The notes: a model not told the origin generated them from the letters alone. Counted from the first letter of the stretch, positions 15,671-25,189 are shown. The stretch: DNA of 40,570 bases from Alteromonadaceae bacterium (GCA_013393545.1 JABXHG010000576.1:1-40570), one strand, 5' to 3'. Numbers and translations: made by a program.

Positions 15671-17976
15671 GATTTGTGCTGGTCCTCCGCCTTCAGTTTG
15701 ATCATGGAGTAAACGCCAATGGCGGCCAGCCCGAGGACAAAAATTTCGCCCAGGGTGTCGAGTTGCCGGAAGTCCACCAGAATCACGTTGACAATGTTTT
15801 TGCCAAACGCCAGTTCATAGCTGTTTTCGATGTAGTAACTGGAGATGCTGTCAAAGTACTGGATGTCGATCACGGCCAGCATCAGCAACGTCATCACTGC
15901 ACCGGCAAAGACTGCGACCGCCAGGTCCCGGTAGCGTTCCCAGGGCGAAGACAGGTTGACGAAGGGCGGCAGCTTGAAAAGCACCAGCACCAGCAGGATC
16001 ACCGTCAGGGTCTCAACCAGCAGCTGGGTGATGCCCAGATCCGGCGCACTGAAATGAATGAAGGTAAGGGCCACGCCAAAGCCGAGTGCGCCAAGGGAGG
16101 CCACCGAGCCCAGGCGGGATTTTGTGACGCAGGCAAAGACCGTGGCCACGCTCAGCAACAGGGCGATCTGCCACTCATAGAAAAAGCTGTCGGTGAAATC
16201 GAAATCCAGCGCCAGACCGTGACGGCTAAGAAGCGTATAGCCGGCCAGGCCGAAAGTAACCAGCACCAGAACCAGCAAATAGATGCCCAAAACGCCATTT
16301 TGCAGCAGGCGCGTCTGCCAATTGGCGACCTGGGTAATGCCCAGCATAAACCGGAAATAGCCGGCCTCCGGCCCAATGCGGCTGCCAGCGGTGTTAATAG
16401 CATAGAGCGTCGGGCGGAGTTTGCGCCAGCCGGCAAACAGCAGGCCACCAGCCAGCAGGGTTAGGCCGGTCAGAATCAGTGGCAGGTTCACGCCGTGCCA
16501 GAGCGCCAGGTCGGTTTGCACCTCGCCGCCATGAACCGCGGCAATAGCGGCATCGAACAGCCAGCTTGCCGGCACCGAGGGCAGTACCCCGAAAAACAGC
16601 GCCAGCAAGCCCAGCACGGCGGGGCCAACCAGCATGGCAAACGGCGCTTCATGGGGTTGCCGGGGCGTGTTGACCGCTGGCCCGAAAAACGGCTTGATAA
16701 ACACCAGTCCGGCCACGGCAACCCCCAGCGCCGCCGAGACCAGGACAGCTGCCGTCAGCCCCCAGGACCAGACGGGAGAGCCCAGCGTGGCGGCAAGCAT
16801 CAATTCCTTGCCGACAAAACCGAACAGTGGCGGCAGGCCCGCCAGAGACAGCGCCGCCAAACAGGTGATAGCGGCGGTCGCGGGCATGGCGCGCCGCAGC
16901 CCGCCCATTTTGGTGATGTCCTTGGTGCCGGTTTCATGGTCCAGGGCGCCCGCCAACATGAACAGCGCGCCTTTGTACAGTGAATGCGCTACCAGCATGC
17001 AAACGAAGGCGATGATGGCCTTTTCTGTACCAATACCAATCAGCATGGTCAGTGTGCCCAGAGCCATCACCGTCGAATAGGCCAATATTTTTTTGATGCC
17101 CGTACTGCTGAAGGCCAGGTAGACGCCGGTAAGCATGGTGGCCGCGCCGAAAAACATCAGGGACGAACCCCAGAGTGGATCGCCGTCCATTGCAGGGTTC
17201 AGGCGGGCCAGAAGGTAAACGCCGGCCTTGACCATGGTGGCCGAGTGCAGATACGCCGAAACCGGCGTGGGTGCGGCCATGGCATTGGGCAGCCAGAAAT
17301 GGAAGGGCACCTGGGCGGATTTGGTGAAGGCACCAATGAGAATGCACACGGCCGCCGCCAGATACAAACCGTGTTCGTGCAGGAGCGCATCGGAGGCCAG
17401 AATGTCGGAAAACGACGAACTGCCGGTGATGAAGATCAGCAGAATCAGACCGGCCATCAGCACCAGACCGCCGCCAGCAGTGACAAACAGCCCCTGCAAG
17501 GCGCACTTGCGGGCCTCGACATCTTCGTGATTAAAGCCGATCAACATGTAGGAGGTGATGCTGGTCAGCTCCCAGAACACGAAAAACGTGATCAGATTGT
17601 CAGACAGCACCAGCCCCAGCATGGAGGCCATGAACGACAACATGATGACGTAGAATCTGGCCAGATCCTGATGGCCTTTGAGGTAGGAGCCGGCGTAGAT
17701 GAGAATAAAGGTGCCGATGCCACTGATCAGCAGGGCAAACATCAGGGCGAGGCCGTCGACCATGAAATCCAGGGTGATTCCGAGGCCGGGCATCCAGGCG
17801 TTTTCAAACAGCAGCCTTTGACCGTTGCTAACCTCCGGGAGGAGGCTGGCGAAGTAGGCGGTCAGTGCGGCGGGCAATGCGGCCAGCACCCAACCGATAC
17901 GATGACCCGCCAGGCGATGAATCGCCGGTACAGCGATCGCCAGTAAAAATCCCGATAGCACGGCCAGTAGCATCAT
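15667..17976 (-). CDS. mnhA: Na+/H+ antiporter subunit A (group 1 locus)
   Basis: A 769-residue MrpA/MnhA subunit, homologous to NuoL. The N-terminal antiporter-like part has the [18 protein letters not shown] block, [19 protein letters not shown] (conserved channel lysine), the amphipathic [16 protein letters not shown] stretch and [10 protein letters not shown]. The C-terminal extension (about 600-769) contains the DUF4040-like part with [18 protein letters not shown] and the end [20 protein letters not shown]. The length fits a group 1 MrpA with a separate MrpB. The start has AAGGAG nine bases upstream of a double ATG (17976 and 17973). Confidence 0.95.
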   Translation of the reverse strand: MMLLAVLSGFLLAIAVPAIHRLAGHRIGWVLAALPAALTAYFASLLPEVSNGQRLLFENAWMPGLGITLDFMVDGLALMFALLISGIGTFILIYAGSYLKGHQDLARFYVIMLSFMASMLGLVLSDNLITFFVFWELTSITSYMLIGFNHEDVEARKCALQGLFVTAGGGLVLMAGLILLIFITGSSSFSDILASDALLHEHGLYLAAAVCILIGAFTKSAQVPFHFWLPNAMAAPTPVSAYLHSATMVKAGVYLLARLNPAMDGDPLWGSSLMFFGAATMLTGVYLAFSSTGIKKILAYSTVMALGTLTMLIGIGTEKAIIAFVCMLVAHSLYKGALFMLAGALDHETGTKDITKMGGLRRAMPATAAITCLAALSLAGLPPLFGFVGKELMLAATLGSPVWSWGLTAAVLVSAALGVAVAGLVFIKPFFGPAVNTPRQPHEAPFAMLVGPAVLGLLALFFGVLPSVPASWLFDAAIAAVHGGEVQTDLALWHGVNLPLILTGLTLLAGGLLFAGWRKLRPTLYAINTAGSRIGPEAGYFRFMLGITQVANWQTRLLQNGVLGIYLLVLVLVTFGLAGYTLLSRHGLALDFDFTDSFFYEWQIALLLSVATVFACVTKSRLGSVASLGALGFGVALTFIHFSAPDLGITQLLVETLTVILLVLVLFKLPPFVNLSSPWERYRDLAVAVFAGAVMTLLMLAVIDIQYFDSISSYYIENSYELAFGKNIVNVILVDFRQLDTLGEIFVLGLAAIGVYSMIKLKAEDQHKS

Positions 17977-18085
17977 GGAAGGGTGCTCCTTAAGACCCGA
18001 CAGTAAAGACTATGTATAAAAAGTGCTGTTTACTCCCTGAATATATACGGTTTTCATCTAAAAAGAGGGCAAATGCCGGGAATCT
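17977..18085 (-). promoter_or_regulatory. Intergenic region with candidate promoter for the group 1 antiporter operon
   Basis: This 109-base AT-rich gap is the only break between the two antiporter operons. On the minus strand it holds TATATT near 18043 and TATACAT near 18014 as possible -10 elements. A 17-base spacer places a poor -35 (TTCAGG) before TATACAT. AAGGAG near 17990 is the ribosome binding site of mnhA. No strong terminator for the upstream operon is seen, so read-through from the group 2 operon is also likely. Confidence 0.35.
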
Positions 18086-18418
18086 TTACTGATCCCAGGT
18101 TTGACCCCGGGTGTCTTCCGTGGTTTTAACCTCCAGATGCATGGCCGCCTTGGCCAGAAAGTTGGCGCTGATGGGCGCAGTCATGAACAGGAAGGCGGTA
18201 ATCAGGATTTCTTCAATACCGATGCCGGTACCCAGGGTGCTGAAGTAGATGACGGAGCTGATCACAATGGCCCCGACCCCCACGGTAGTGGCCTTGGTCG
18301 GCCCATGCAGGCGGGTGTAGAAATCCGGCAGGCGGGCCAGGCCAATGGCGCCAATCAGAGTAAACGCACCGCCCACGATCAGCATGAAGGAAATGGCGTA
18401 TTCAGCAAAAATGCTCAC
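18086..18418 (-). CDS. mnhG: Na+/H+ antiporter subunit G (group 2 locus)
   Basis: A 110-residue MrpG/MnhG subunit with three membrane segments. The motif GLARLPDFYTRLHGPTKATT follows helix 1, and LFMTAPISANFLAKAAMHL follows helix 3. Compared with subunit G of the other locus, it lacks the long C-terminal tail and has GPTKATT in place of ATTKAGA. It lies 15 bases after mnhF. Confidence 0.93.
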   Translation of the reverse strand: MSIFAEYAISFMLIVGGAFTLIGAIGLARLPDFYTRLHGPTKATTVGVGAIVISSVIYFSTLGTGIGIEEILITAFLFMTAPISANFLAKAAMHLEVKTTEDTRGQTWDQ

Positions 18419-18433
18419 AGGACGTCCTCCGTC

Positions 18434-18703
18434 TTATTCAATCACGCTGCCGCGCTTGAGGTATTTGGCCATGGCCACGGTGCCGACAAACCCCATGACC
18501 GCAATTAGCAGCGCCGATTCAAGATACATGCGTGTGTTCAGTGTAATGCCCAGTAAAACGATCAAAGCGATGGCATTGATGTACAGCGTATCCAGAGCCA
18601 GTATCCGGTCCGGCGCATCTGGCCCCTTGAAAACCCGGTACACGTTCAACAGAGCCGCCAGGGTGACCATGGCAATGGTGATGTAAAGCGCAATCAGCAT
18701 CAT
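18434..18703 (-). CDS. mnhF: Na+/H+ antiporter subunit F (group 2 locus)
   Basis: An 89-residue MrpF/MnhF subunit with three hydrophobic segments. RVFKGPDAPDRILALDTLYI is the family motif, and the last helix ends in VGTVAMAKYL. The ATG sits in an ATGA overlap with the mnhE stop. Confidence 0.93.
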   Translation of the reverse strand: MMLIALYITIAMVTLAALLNVYRVFKGPDAPDRILALDTLYINAIALIVLLGITLNTRMYLESALLIAVMGFVGTVAMAKYLKRGSVIE

Positions 18704-19188
18704 GGAAACATCTCCAGCAGAGGCTGTTCATAGCGGTCACGAATGGTGTCGATGACTTCCTGTTCATCGTCGCCGTCCAGAACATGGATCAGTAGCAGTT
18801 TGTTGTCGTCGCTCACATCCGCGCTCACCGTACCTGGCGTCAGGGAAATGGTGCTGGCGAGAATGCTAATGGCCAGCGGATGCTCCAGCTCCAGCGTGTA
18901 ACACAGGAACATCGGGCGCGGCTTGTTGGGGCTCAAGATAAGCCTCGCCACCTCGACACTGGCCACGACAATATCCCAGAGCACCCGTGCCAGATAGGCA
19001 GGCGCGCGCCAGCCTTTAATAAAGGCGGGCGGGTCCGGCCAGAAAGCCTGGGTGATCAGCGGGATGGCCCAGGCCAGAATGAGACCCAGCACGATGCTGC
19101 CACCACTGATGCCATCACTGAGAAACTGCCACATGATGAATAGGGTCAGACTCAGCCAGGGCTGTGAGAACCTCAGGCGATCAAGCAT
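18700..19188 (-). CDS. mnhE: Na+/H+ antiporter subunit E (group 2 locus)
   Basis: A 162-residue MrpE/MnhE subunit. Two N-terminal membrane helices are followed by the cytoplasmic domain with STISLTPGTVSADVSDDN and LLIHVLDGDDEQE. It begins in a TAATG junction with mnhD, where stop and start share one base. Confidence 0.92.
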   Translation of the reverse strand: MLDRLRFSQPWLSLTLFIMWQFLSDGISGGSIVLGLILAWAIPLITQAFWPDPPAFIKGWRAPAYLARVLWDIVVASVEVARLILSPNKPRPMFLCYTLELEHPLAISILASTISLTPGTVSADVSDDNKLLLIHVLDGDDEQEVIDTIRDRYEQPLLEMFP

Positions 19189-20705
19189 CAGTTATCCTCC
19201 CCGACCATGGGTGTCTGCAGGATTTCAATGTAGGCATCCGTGTTGTAAAGCTGTTCAGCGGTAGCATCGGTGTAACGGGTAATAGGCTGAGCGAACACCA
19301 CCATGATCACCGCCAGGGCAGAAAGAGCCGCTGCTGCCACGCGAACGCCTGCGCTCAGGGGCTCGCGTGCGTCGGTATGGCCATCCACCGTGCGCCAGAA
19401 CACAATGCTGCCGGCGCGACTGTAAGCGATCACGCTCAGGAAGCCGCCAATCAGAATGACAGACCAGAGCCAGGCCATTTCGGTTCCCGGCTCGACCGAC
19501 TGCAAAATCAATATTTTGCCGAAAAAACCACTGAGCGGCGGCAGGCCTGCCGCTGCGACGGCGCCAACCAGAAACAGGATGCCAAGGAAACGGCGGTTGC
19601 GCATTTTGGGCGCGGTGATAATACGGTCGCCGGCGGCCCCCCGCCGGTTGGCGATCAGTTCGGCCACCAGGAACAGGCCGCCCACGGTCCAGGTGGTGCT
19701 CAGCAGATAGAACAGGGCCGCCGACAAGCCGGCCTCGGAGCCCAGAGCAACCGGCGCCAGCAGGGTGCCGACCGAGATGATTACCTGCCAGGCCACCAGC
19801 TTTCTCAGGCTGCTGGCCCCCAGAGCGCCAATGACTCCCATGGCCAGCGTGATCAGTGCAATCGGGAACAACCAGTCCATGCCCAGATTGGCCAGGGCAC
19901 CCGCGTCGTCACCGAAAACCAGCAAATACACCCGGATAATGGCGTAGATACCCACCTTGGTCATCACCGCAAACAGCGCGGCCACCGGGGCCGTGGCTTT
20001 GGAGTAGGCGCCGGGCAGCCAAAAACACAGGGGCAGAATGGCGGCTTTCAGGCCAAACACCACCAGCAGCATCATGCCGCCGGCCCGGACAATGTTCAGA
20101 TTTTCGCCAGTAACCTGCGGCACTTTCACTGCCAGGTCGGCCATGTTCAGGGTGCCGGTGACGCTGTAAATCATGCCGACGCTGATCAGGAAAATGGCCG
20201 AGCCGGCCAGATTCAGCACCACATAATGCAGGCCGGGCACGGTTCTGGCCGTGCCGCCGCCGTGCATCAACAGGCCGTAGGAGGCAATCAGCAGCACCTC
20301 GAATGCTACAAACAGGTTGAACAGATCGCCGGTCAGGAAGGCAATGTTCAGGCCCATCAGCTGGAACAGGAACAGCGCGTGGAACTGGCGATTGCCCTCG
20401 TCGCTGCCGCCAACGGCATAAATATGGCAAAACAGCCCGAGCACGGATGTCAGAATCAGCATCAACGCCGCCAGCCGGTCCAGGACAAAGACAATCCCGA
20501 ACGGTGGCTGCCAGTTGCCGAAGGCATAAATCCGGTAGCTGCCGTCGCTGGCCAGCACCAGCAGCACAATGGCAGACAGCAGCATCAGTACGGTTGTAGC
20601 CAGTGCCAGCGTACGCCGCAGACTGATCGGCGCATAGCCCATCAGAGCCTGCAGCAGGCCGCCCACCAGGGGAATCAGAACAGGAGCGGTAAGCCAATGG
20701 TTCAT
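19188..20705 (-). CDS. mnhD: Na+/H+ antiporter subunit D (group 2 locus)
   Basis: A 505-residue MrpD/MnhD subunit of the NuoL/M/N family. Diagnostic blocks are GDLFNLFVAFEVLLIASYGL, GLKAAILPLCFWLPGAYSK with the channel lysine, and AAGLPPLSGFFGKILIL. It overlaps both neighbours by one to four bases. A 573-codon open frame on the other strand (19164-20885) is its antisense shadow. Confidence 0.95.
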   Translation of the reverse strand: MNHWLTAPVLIPLVGGLLQALMGYAPISLRRTLALATTVLMLLSAIVLLVLASDGSYRIYAFGNWQPPFGIVFVLDRLAALMLILTSVLGLFCHIYAVGGSDEGNRQFHALFLFQLMGLNIAFLTGDLFNLFVAFEVLLIASYGLLMHGGGTARTVPGLHYVVLNLAGSAIFLISVGMIYSVTGTLNMADLAVKVPQVTGENLNIVRAGGMMLLVVFGLKAAILPLCFWLPGAYSKATAPVAALFAVMTKVGIYAIIRVYLLVFGDDAGALANLGMDWLFPIALITLAMGVIGALGASSLRKLVAWQVIISVGTLLAPVALGSEAGLSAALFYLLSTTWTVGGLFLVAELIANRRGAAGDRIITAPKMRNRRFLGILFLVGAVAAAGLPPLSGFFGKILILQSVEPGTEMAWLWSVILIGGFLSVIAYSRAGSIVFWRTVDGHTDAREPLSAGVRVAAAALSALAVIMVVFAQPITRYTDATAEQLYNTDAYIEILQTPMVGEDN

Positions 20706-21070
20706 TTACCGGTTACCTCCTGCTCGGTTTCCTGTTCGGGCGTTTCGCAAGGTTGCTTGCCATCCACATGGTCATCCTCGTTATCGGCCAGATTGCGCAG
20801 CGACAGCACCACCACGAACGCGGTCATGGCAAAACCGATGACAATGGCGGTCAGTACCAGCGCCTGTGGCAGCGGGTCCGCATAGTTTTCGGCGGTGCCG
20901 ATCACCGGCTGTTGGCCGGTTGCCAGCCGGCCGCTGGAAAACAAGAACAGGTTTACGCCATAGGACAACATGGTCAGGCCCACCACGACCGGAAAGGTGC
21001 GGGCCCGTAGCAGAAGGTAGACGCCGGACGCCGTAAGGGTACCAATCACCAGTGCGTACAGGAGCTCCAT
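20702..21070 (-). CDS. mnhC: Na+/H+ antiporter subunit C (group 2 locus)
   Basis: A 122-residue MrpC/MnhC subunit, NuoK-like, with three helices. Motifs are VVGLTMLSYGVNLFLFSSGR and [20 protein letters not shown]. The C-terminal tail is hydrophilic and acidic. The start shares its A with the stop of the fused A/B gene (TAATG). Confidence 0.95.
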   Translation of the reverse strand: MELLYALVIGTLTASGVYLLLRARTFPVVVGLTMLSYGVNLFLFSSGRLATGQQPVIGTAENYADPLPQALVLTAIVIGFAMTAFVVVLSLRNLADNEDDHVDGKQPCETPEQETEQEVTGK

Positions 21071-23871
21071 TACGTACTCTCCTTTTTACTCTTGATGGCC
21101 GAGTGCGGGGATATCCGGCCCACACTCAACAAGGCAAGCAGGGTGGCCCCGATTACCGTCAGATAGACGCCAAGATCGAAGACCAGGGCGGAGGCAACCT
21201 CGAATTTGCCCACCACCGGCCAGGTGATGTAATCAAACGTGGAGGTCAGGAACGGATAGCCGAACGCTAGGCTACCGGCACCGGCGATGGTGGCGAATAG
21301 CAGCCCCAGGCCAATCACGTTGTGGTAGCGGAAACGGATGCGTTCTTCTGTCCATTCCATGCCGCTGGCAATGTACTGGAGAATCAGTGCAACCGAGGTG
21401 ACCAGGCCGGCGATAAAGCCCCCACCGGGCAGATTATGGCCACGCAGGAAGATGAAGGCCGACACCATTAAGGCCAGCGGCAACATGGGCCGGGCAATCA
21501 GCCGCAGCATCAGCGGATGCGCATCCCGTACCCAGGCGTGGCCCTTGCCGTCGCTAGGTGGTGGTGTCAGCGCGGTATCCTTGAGCATGGCGTAAATGCC
21601 CAGGGCGGCGATGGCCAGCACGGTGATCTCACCCAGGGTATCGAAACCACGGAAGTCCACCAGAATTACGTTCACCACGTTGGTGCCGCCGCCTCCGGGC
21701 TTGCTGTTTTGCAGGAAGAAATCGGAGATTGAACTGAACGGTTGAGTCAGCATGGCGAGGGTGACCAGCGTCATGCCAACACCGGCCAACAGGGCCAGTA
21801 TCACATCCCGGCTGCGGTGGTTGGAGCCGCTTTCCACCGGCGTCCAGGCCGGCATGTAGTACAGCGCCAGCATGAGCAGAACAATGGTGACGGTTTCCAC
21901 CGACAGCTGAGTCATGGCCAGGTCCGGGGCCGAGAACCGGGCGAAGGCCAGGGCGACGATCAAGCCCACCACGCTCAGCAGCACCAATGCCGAGAACCGC
22001 TCGCGATGCCCGATGGCGGTGCCGATGGCGCAAACCATCAATACCACGGCGGCAATGCCGGTTGGCCAGTCCACCGGTGACAACCCGGACTCACCAATAA
22101 ACAGGCCGAGCTGGCTCAACGGCACAATGGCAACTGCGATAACGCTGACCACCAGCAGCATGGCATAGCGCTGCAGTGATCCGTTCTCCACCAGAGCGGT
22201 GAAACGGTTGGCCCGGTTCGCCATGCGTGTCACCAGCTTCTCGAACACCGCTTTCTCGTCGATTTCCTTGAAGCGGGCGTGGAAGGCGAAGAATTTGTGG
22301 CGCTGGCTGTACATCAACAGACCGCCGACGAACGCCGCCACACTCATCATTAATGGCAGATTGAAACCGTGCAGGATGGCCAGGTGATATTCGGGAACCT
22401 CGCCGCCCAGCGTGGCGAAGGAGGCGGAGTAGAGCAGTGGGCCGACGGAAAAGGCCGGGAACATGCCGACCATCAGGCAAGCGAACACGAGGATTTCCAC
22501 CGGAATTTTCATATAACGCGGTGGCTCGTGAGGCGGATACACCGGCAGATTAGTGGGTTTGCCGTTGAAGAACACATCGTGGATAAAGCGGGCGGAATAG
22601 GCCACGGCGAAGATACCGGCGAGGGTTGCACCGGCCGGCAACAGCCAGGTCATCACCCCGGGCACGTCCACCTTCAGGGATTCGGCAAAGAACATTTCCT
22701 TGCTGAGGAAGCCGTTCATCAGCGGCACACCGGCCATGGACGCTGCCGCCACCATCGCCAGTGTGGCGGTGTGGGGCATGTAGTGCCAGAGCCCGTTGAT
22801 GCGGCGCATATCCCGGGTGCCGGTTTCATGGTCAATGATGCCGGCGGCCATGAACAGCGAAGCCTTGAAGGTGGCGTGATTGATAATGTGGAACACCGCC
22901 GCCACCGCCGCCAGTTCGGTGCCCATGCCGAACAGCAGAGTGATCAGGCCCAGGTGGCTGACCGTTGAGTGCGCGAGCAGACCTTTGAGGTCATGCTTGA
23001 ACATCGCCACGTAGGCGCCGATCAGTAACGTGGCCAGACCTGTCAGGCTGACCATGTAAAACCACTGCTCGGTGCCGGCGAGTGCCGGGTACAGGCGCGC
23101 CAGCAGGAATACGCCGGCTTTTACCATGGTCGCCGAATGCAGGTACGCGGAGACTGGTGTGGGGGCCTGCATGGCATGAGGCAGCCAGAAATGGAACGGG
23201 AACTGCGCTGATTTGGTGAACGCGCCCAGCAGCACCAGGGTGAGCGCAACCGGGTAGAGAGCGTGGGCCTTGATCTGGTCACCTGCGGCCAGTACCGCAT
23301 CCAGCTCAAAGCTGCCGACAATGTTCCCGATGATCAGAATGCCGGCCAGCAGGGCCAGGCCCCCACCGCCGGTAACCGCCAACGCCATGCGAGCGCCCCG
23401 GCGGGCATCCTGCTTATGATTCCAGAAGCTGATCAGCAGGAACGAGGTAATACTGGTCAACTCCCAGAAAATCAGCATCAGCAACAGGTTGCCGGAGAGC
23501 ACAATCCCCAGCATCGAGCCCTTGAAACACAATAGCAGGGCATAGAACTTGCCGATATTCTCGCCTTTCTTCAGGTAGTAGCGGGCGTAAAGAATGATCA
23601 GCAGCCCGATTACCAGAATCAGCAGGGAAAACAGCAGGGCGAGGCCGTCGAGCCGGAAGGTAAATGAAATACCGATGGCCGGCAGCCATTCCTTGGTGAA
23701 CAATACCGTGCCGCCATCTGCCAGGGTTTCCCAGTGCGGAAACAGGGCCGCGAGGGCAATCAATGCAGGTACGGAAGAGGCAATGGCTATTGCCGTGCGC
23801 CCACCCTGGGCAAACAGGGGTGCGGCTATAGCCCCCAGAAAAGGCAAAAATACAACCAGCGGTAGCGACAT
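21070..23871 (-). CDS. mnhA: Na+/H+ antiporter subunit A/B fusion (group 2 locus)
   Basis: A 933-residue fused subunit. The NuoL-like A part spans about residues 1-790: [70 protein letters not shown] and, later, FSAPDLAMTQLSVETVTIVL. After [20 protein letters not shown] comes an MrpB module (about 800-933) with LRGHNLPGGGFIAGLVTSVA and LVFDLGVYLTVIGATLLALL. No frameshift is needed to join the parts, so this is a true fusion, as in group 2 Mrp operons. GAGG about nine bases upstream supports the start at 23871. It is the first gene of the upstream operon. Confidence 0.95.
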   Translation of the reverse strand: MSLPLVVFLPFLGAIAAPLFAQGGRTAIAIASSVPALIALAALFPHWETLADGGTVLFTKEWLPAIGISFTFRLDGLALLFSLLILVIGLLIILYARYYLKKGENIGKFYALLLCFKGSMLGIVLSGNLLLMLIFWELTSITSFLLISFWNHKQDARRGARMALAVTGGGGLALLAGILIIGNIVGSFELDAVLAAGDQIKAHALYPVALTLVLLGAFTKSAQFPFHFWLPHAMQAPTPVSAYLHSATMVKAGVFLLARLYPALAGTEQWFYMVSLTGLATLLIGAYVAMFKHDLKGLLAHSTVSHLGLITLLFGMGTELAAVAAVFHIINHATFKASLFMAAGIIDHETGTRDMRRINGLWHYMPHTATLAMVAAASMAGVPLMNGFLSKEMFFAESLKVDVPGVMTWLLPAGATLAGIFAVAYSARFIHDVFFNGKPTNLPVYPPHEPPRYMKIPVEILVFACLMVGMFPAFSVGPLLYSASFATLGGEVPEYHLAILHGFNLPLMMSVAAFVGGLLMYSQRHKFFAFHARFKEIDEKAVFEKLVTRMANRANRFTALVENGSLQRYAMLLVVSVIAVAIVPLSQLGLFIGESGLSPVDWPTGIAAVVLMVCAIGTAIGHRERFSALVLLSVVGLIVALAFARFSAPDLAMTQLSVETVTIVLLMLALYYMPAWTPVESGSNHRSRDVILALLAGVGMTLVTLAMLTQPFSSISDFFLQNSKPGGGGTNVVNVILVDFRGFDTLGEITVLAIAALGIYAMLKDTALTPPPSDGKGHAWVRDAHPLMLRLIARPMLPLALMVSAFIFLRGHNLPGGGFIAGLVTSVALILQYIASGMEWTEERIRFRYHNVIGLGLLFATIAGAGSLAFGYPFLTSTFDYITWPVVGKFEVASALVFDLGVYLTVIGATLLALLSVGRISPHSAIKSKKEST

Positions 23872-23985
23872 CGCGACCTCGTTATCGGTGTTCGTTTGCG
23901 TGGGTTGTCAGCGGTTAAAACGCAGACAGAGTTTAACCTTGTGCTTGCCGTATGCACAGCGCACCAGGTCAAAGGGGAGTGTGGC

Positions 23986-24099
23986 TCAGCCCTGGCGGGG
24001 CGGATCCGGGAAGTAAGGCAGGCGACCGCGCTGTCGGACAATGTCATCCGATAGCAGCAGTTCCGGGAAATGTGTGCAGCCGGTGGACCTCGCGGTCAT
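23986..24099 (-). CDS. Candidate 37-residue small protein upstream of the antiporter operon
   Basis: A short frame starting at ATG 24099 with GGAG six bases upstream, encoding MTARSTGCTHFPELLLSDDI and ending PYFPDPPRQG. Third codon positions are strongly GC-rich, like the surrounding genes. It points the same way as the group 2 antiporter operon and ends 114 bases before it. I do not recognise the product, and with so few codons chance is possible. It could be a leader peptide, an independent small protein or the remnant of a longer gene. Confidence 0.3.
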   Translation of the reverse strand: MTARSTGCTHFPELLLSDDIVRQRGRLPYFPDPPRQG

Positions 24100-24200
24100 G
24101 GTTGCTCCGTTGAATAAATGAGGTAGTCGATAATACGTACCACGTGACCGAGGTCAAGTAATCTTGCTATCTTTTGGCGCCCGAATAAAAAGGAGATTGT

Positions 24201-25166
24201 ATGACTGCCACCGCGCTTGATCGCCGAGATCTTGAATTCCAGTTGCAGGAAGTGCTGGCCGACAGCACTCTGGTGCGAACCCGGCAAACTGGCGATGCCC
24301 TGGAGGAAATCTATGCGGCGGCGGCTCGCATGGCCAGCCAGCCGCTGGCTCGTGGCTTTAGTTTGGTGATGCGCCAGTACGGTGACTATGTTGAGGCGTT
24401 GGCACTGGCGCGGGAGCGCTACCAGTCGGTGCCTTCCGCGAACCCGGAACAGGAAGAGGCGTTTGAGCCGCTGATTGCCAGGGCAGACGTGCGTTGTGAC
24501 TTGCTGGCGCAAAAGGCCGCCTGCGAGGGCGGGCTCGCCCTCTGTCTTTATGGCGCGGATCTATTGACCGAGGAAAACGAACACCCGGATGCAGCGCTCC
24601 GGGCCGAGGCTGGCAGCCTGTTTGATCTGTTGGCGCCGCTGATTGCCGGCTGGCCGGCAATGGCCTTCCCGGACGACAGTGAAGCATCGCAGCGCGCCCG
24701 AACGGCTGCCGGAGAACTGTTGGGGCGAAAGGTCTGGCACGGGCAGAGCCAGGGTCTGCAGATCCTGATGCAGCGCATGCAGATTGATCTGCAGGCGGCC
24801 GGTTCCGGGCCAGGCCAGCAATGGGCACTGTCGCTAAGTGAGACCCTGCAGCAGGCGGTCCGGGTGACTCAGAGCCTCGGGCAATCATTGATGGAAGGCC
24901 AAACCAGCCGGGTGTTGGCCAACAGCCAGAATTACCTGCGTTTGTTCGGCCACGTTCTGGTGGCCTGGATGTGGCTTCGCCAGGCCAATGTGGCGGCACG
25001 GGCCTTGCCGGTGGCGGTGTCCGAAGCCGACGAACAGTTCTACCGGGGCAAAGTGCAGGCCGCCCAACATTTTTTCCACCGGGAGCTGCCCCGGGTAGCG
25101 CAGGACCTCGTATTGCTGCGCAATCAGGACGATACCTGTCTAAATATGCAGCCGGAATGGTTTTAA
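24201..25166 (+). CDS. Reduced acyl-CoA dehydrogenase-like protein lacking the catalytic middle
   Basis: A 321-residue protein with pieces of the long acyl-CoA dehydrogenase family that has an extra C-terminal domain. Residues 8-24 (RRDLEFQLQEVLADSTL) resemble that family's N-terminal helix. Residues 93-155 (RADVRCDLLAQKAACEGGLA, then LFDLLAPLIAGWPA) resemble the C-terminal helical domain, and ELLGRKVW at 172-179 matches the usual LLGRKV that ends it. Residues 240-300 (NYLRLFGHVLVAWMW, FYRGKVQAAQHFF) match the extra C-terminal domain. The N-terminal helical domain, the beta-barrel and the segment that normally carries the catalytic base are absent, so dehydrogenase activity is unlikely. The frame is intact, codon use is normal and AAGGAG precedes the start, arguing against simple decay. 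Function unknown. Confidence 0.6.
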   Translation: MTATALDRRDLEFQLQEVLADSTLVRTRQTGDALEEIYAAAARMASQPLARGFSLVMRQYGDYVEALALARERYQSVPSANPEQEEAFEPLIARADVRCDLLAQKAACEGGLALCLYGADLLTEENEHPDAALRAEAGSLFDLLAPLIAGWPAMAFPDDSEASQRARTAAGELLGRKVWHGQSQGLQILMQRMQIDLQAAGSGPGQQWALSLSETLQQAVRVTQSLGQSLMEGQTSRVLANSQNYLRLFGHVLVAWMWLRQANVAARALPVAVSEADEQFYRGKVQAAQHFFHRELPRVAQDLVLLRNQDDTCLNMQPEWF

Positions 25167-25189
25167 GGAGCTATTCAGAGGCTCCTTAA
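25163..25189. repeat. Palindrome at the end of the reduced dehydrogenase-like gene; copy A of a 23-nt repeat
   Basis: TTAAGGAGC (25163-25171) pairs perfectly with GCTCCTTAA (25181-25189) around a nine-base loop. The stop codon of the preceding gene lies in the left arm. It may work as a terminator, though no T-tract follows. Read on the minus strand, 25167-25189 matches 28768-28790 at 22 of 23 positions, so it also belongs to a repeated element. Confidence 0.6.

Noticed and set aside
18026..18085. A terminator between the two antiporter operons (GGC-attt-GCC followed by TTTTT on the minus strand).
   Set aside because: The stem is only three to four base pairs, too weak to call. Read-through between operons seems just as likely.
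19164..20885. A 573-codon open frame on the plus strand, opposite subunit D of the group 2 antiporter locus.
   Set aside because: It is rich in Gln, His and Gly and has no membrane or domain pattern. It is the antisense shadow of a GC-rich gene with clear MrpD homology.
21070..23871. The fused A/B antiporter subunit as a sequencing-joined pair of genes.
   Set aside because: The frame is continuous, and A/B fusion is the known architecture of group 2 Mrp loci.
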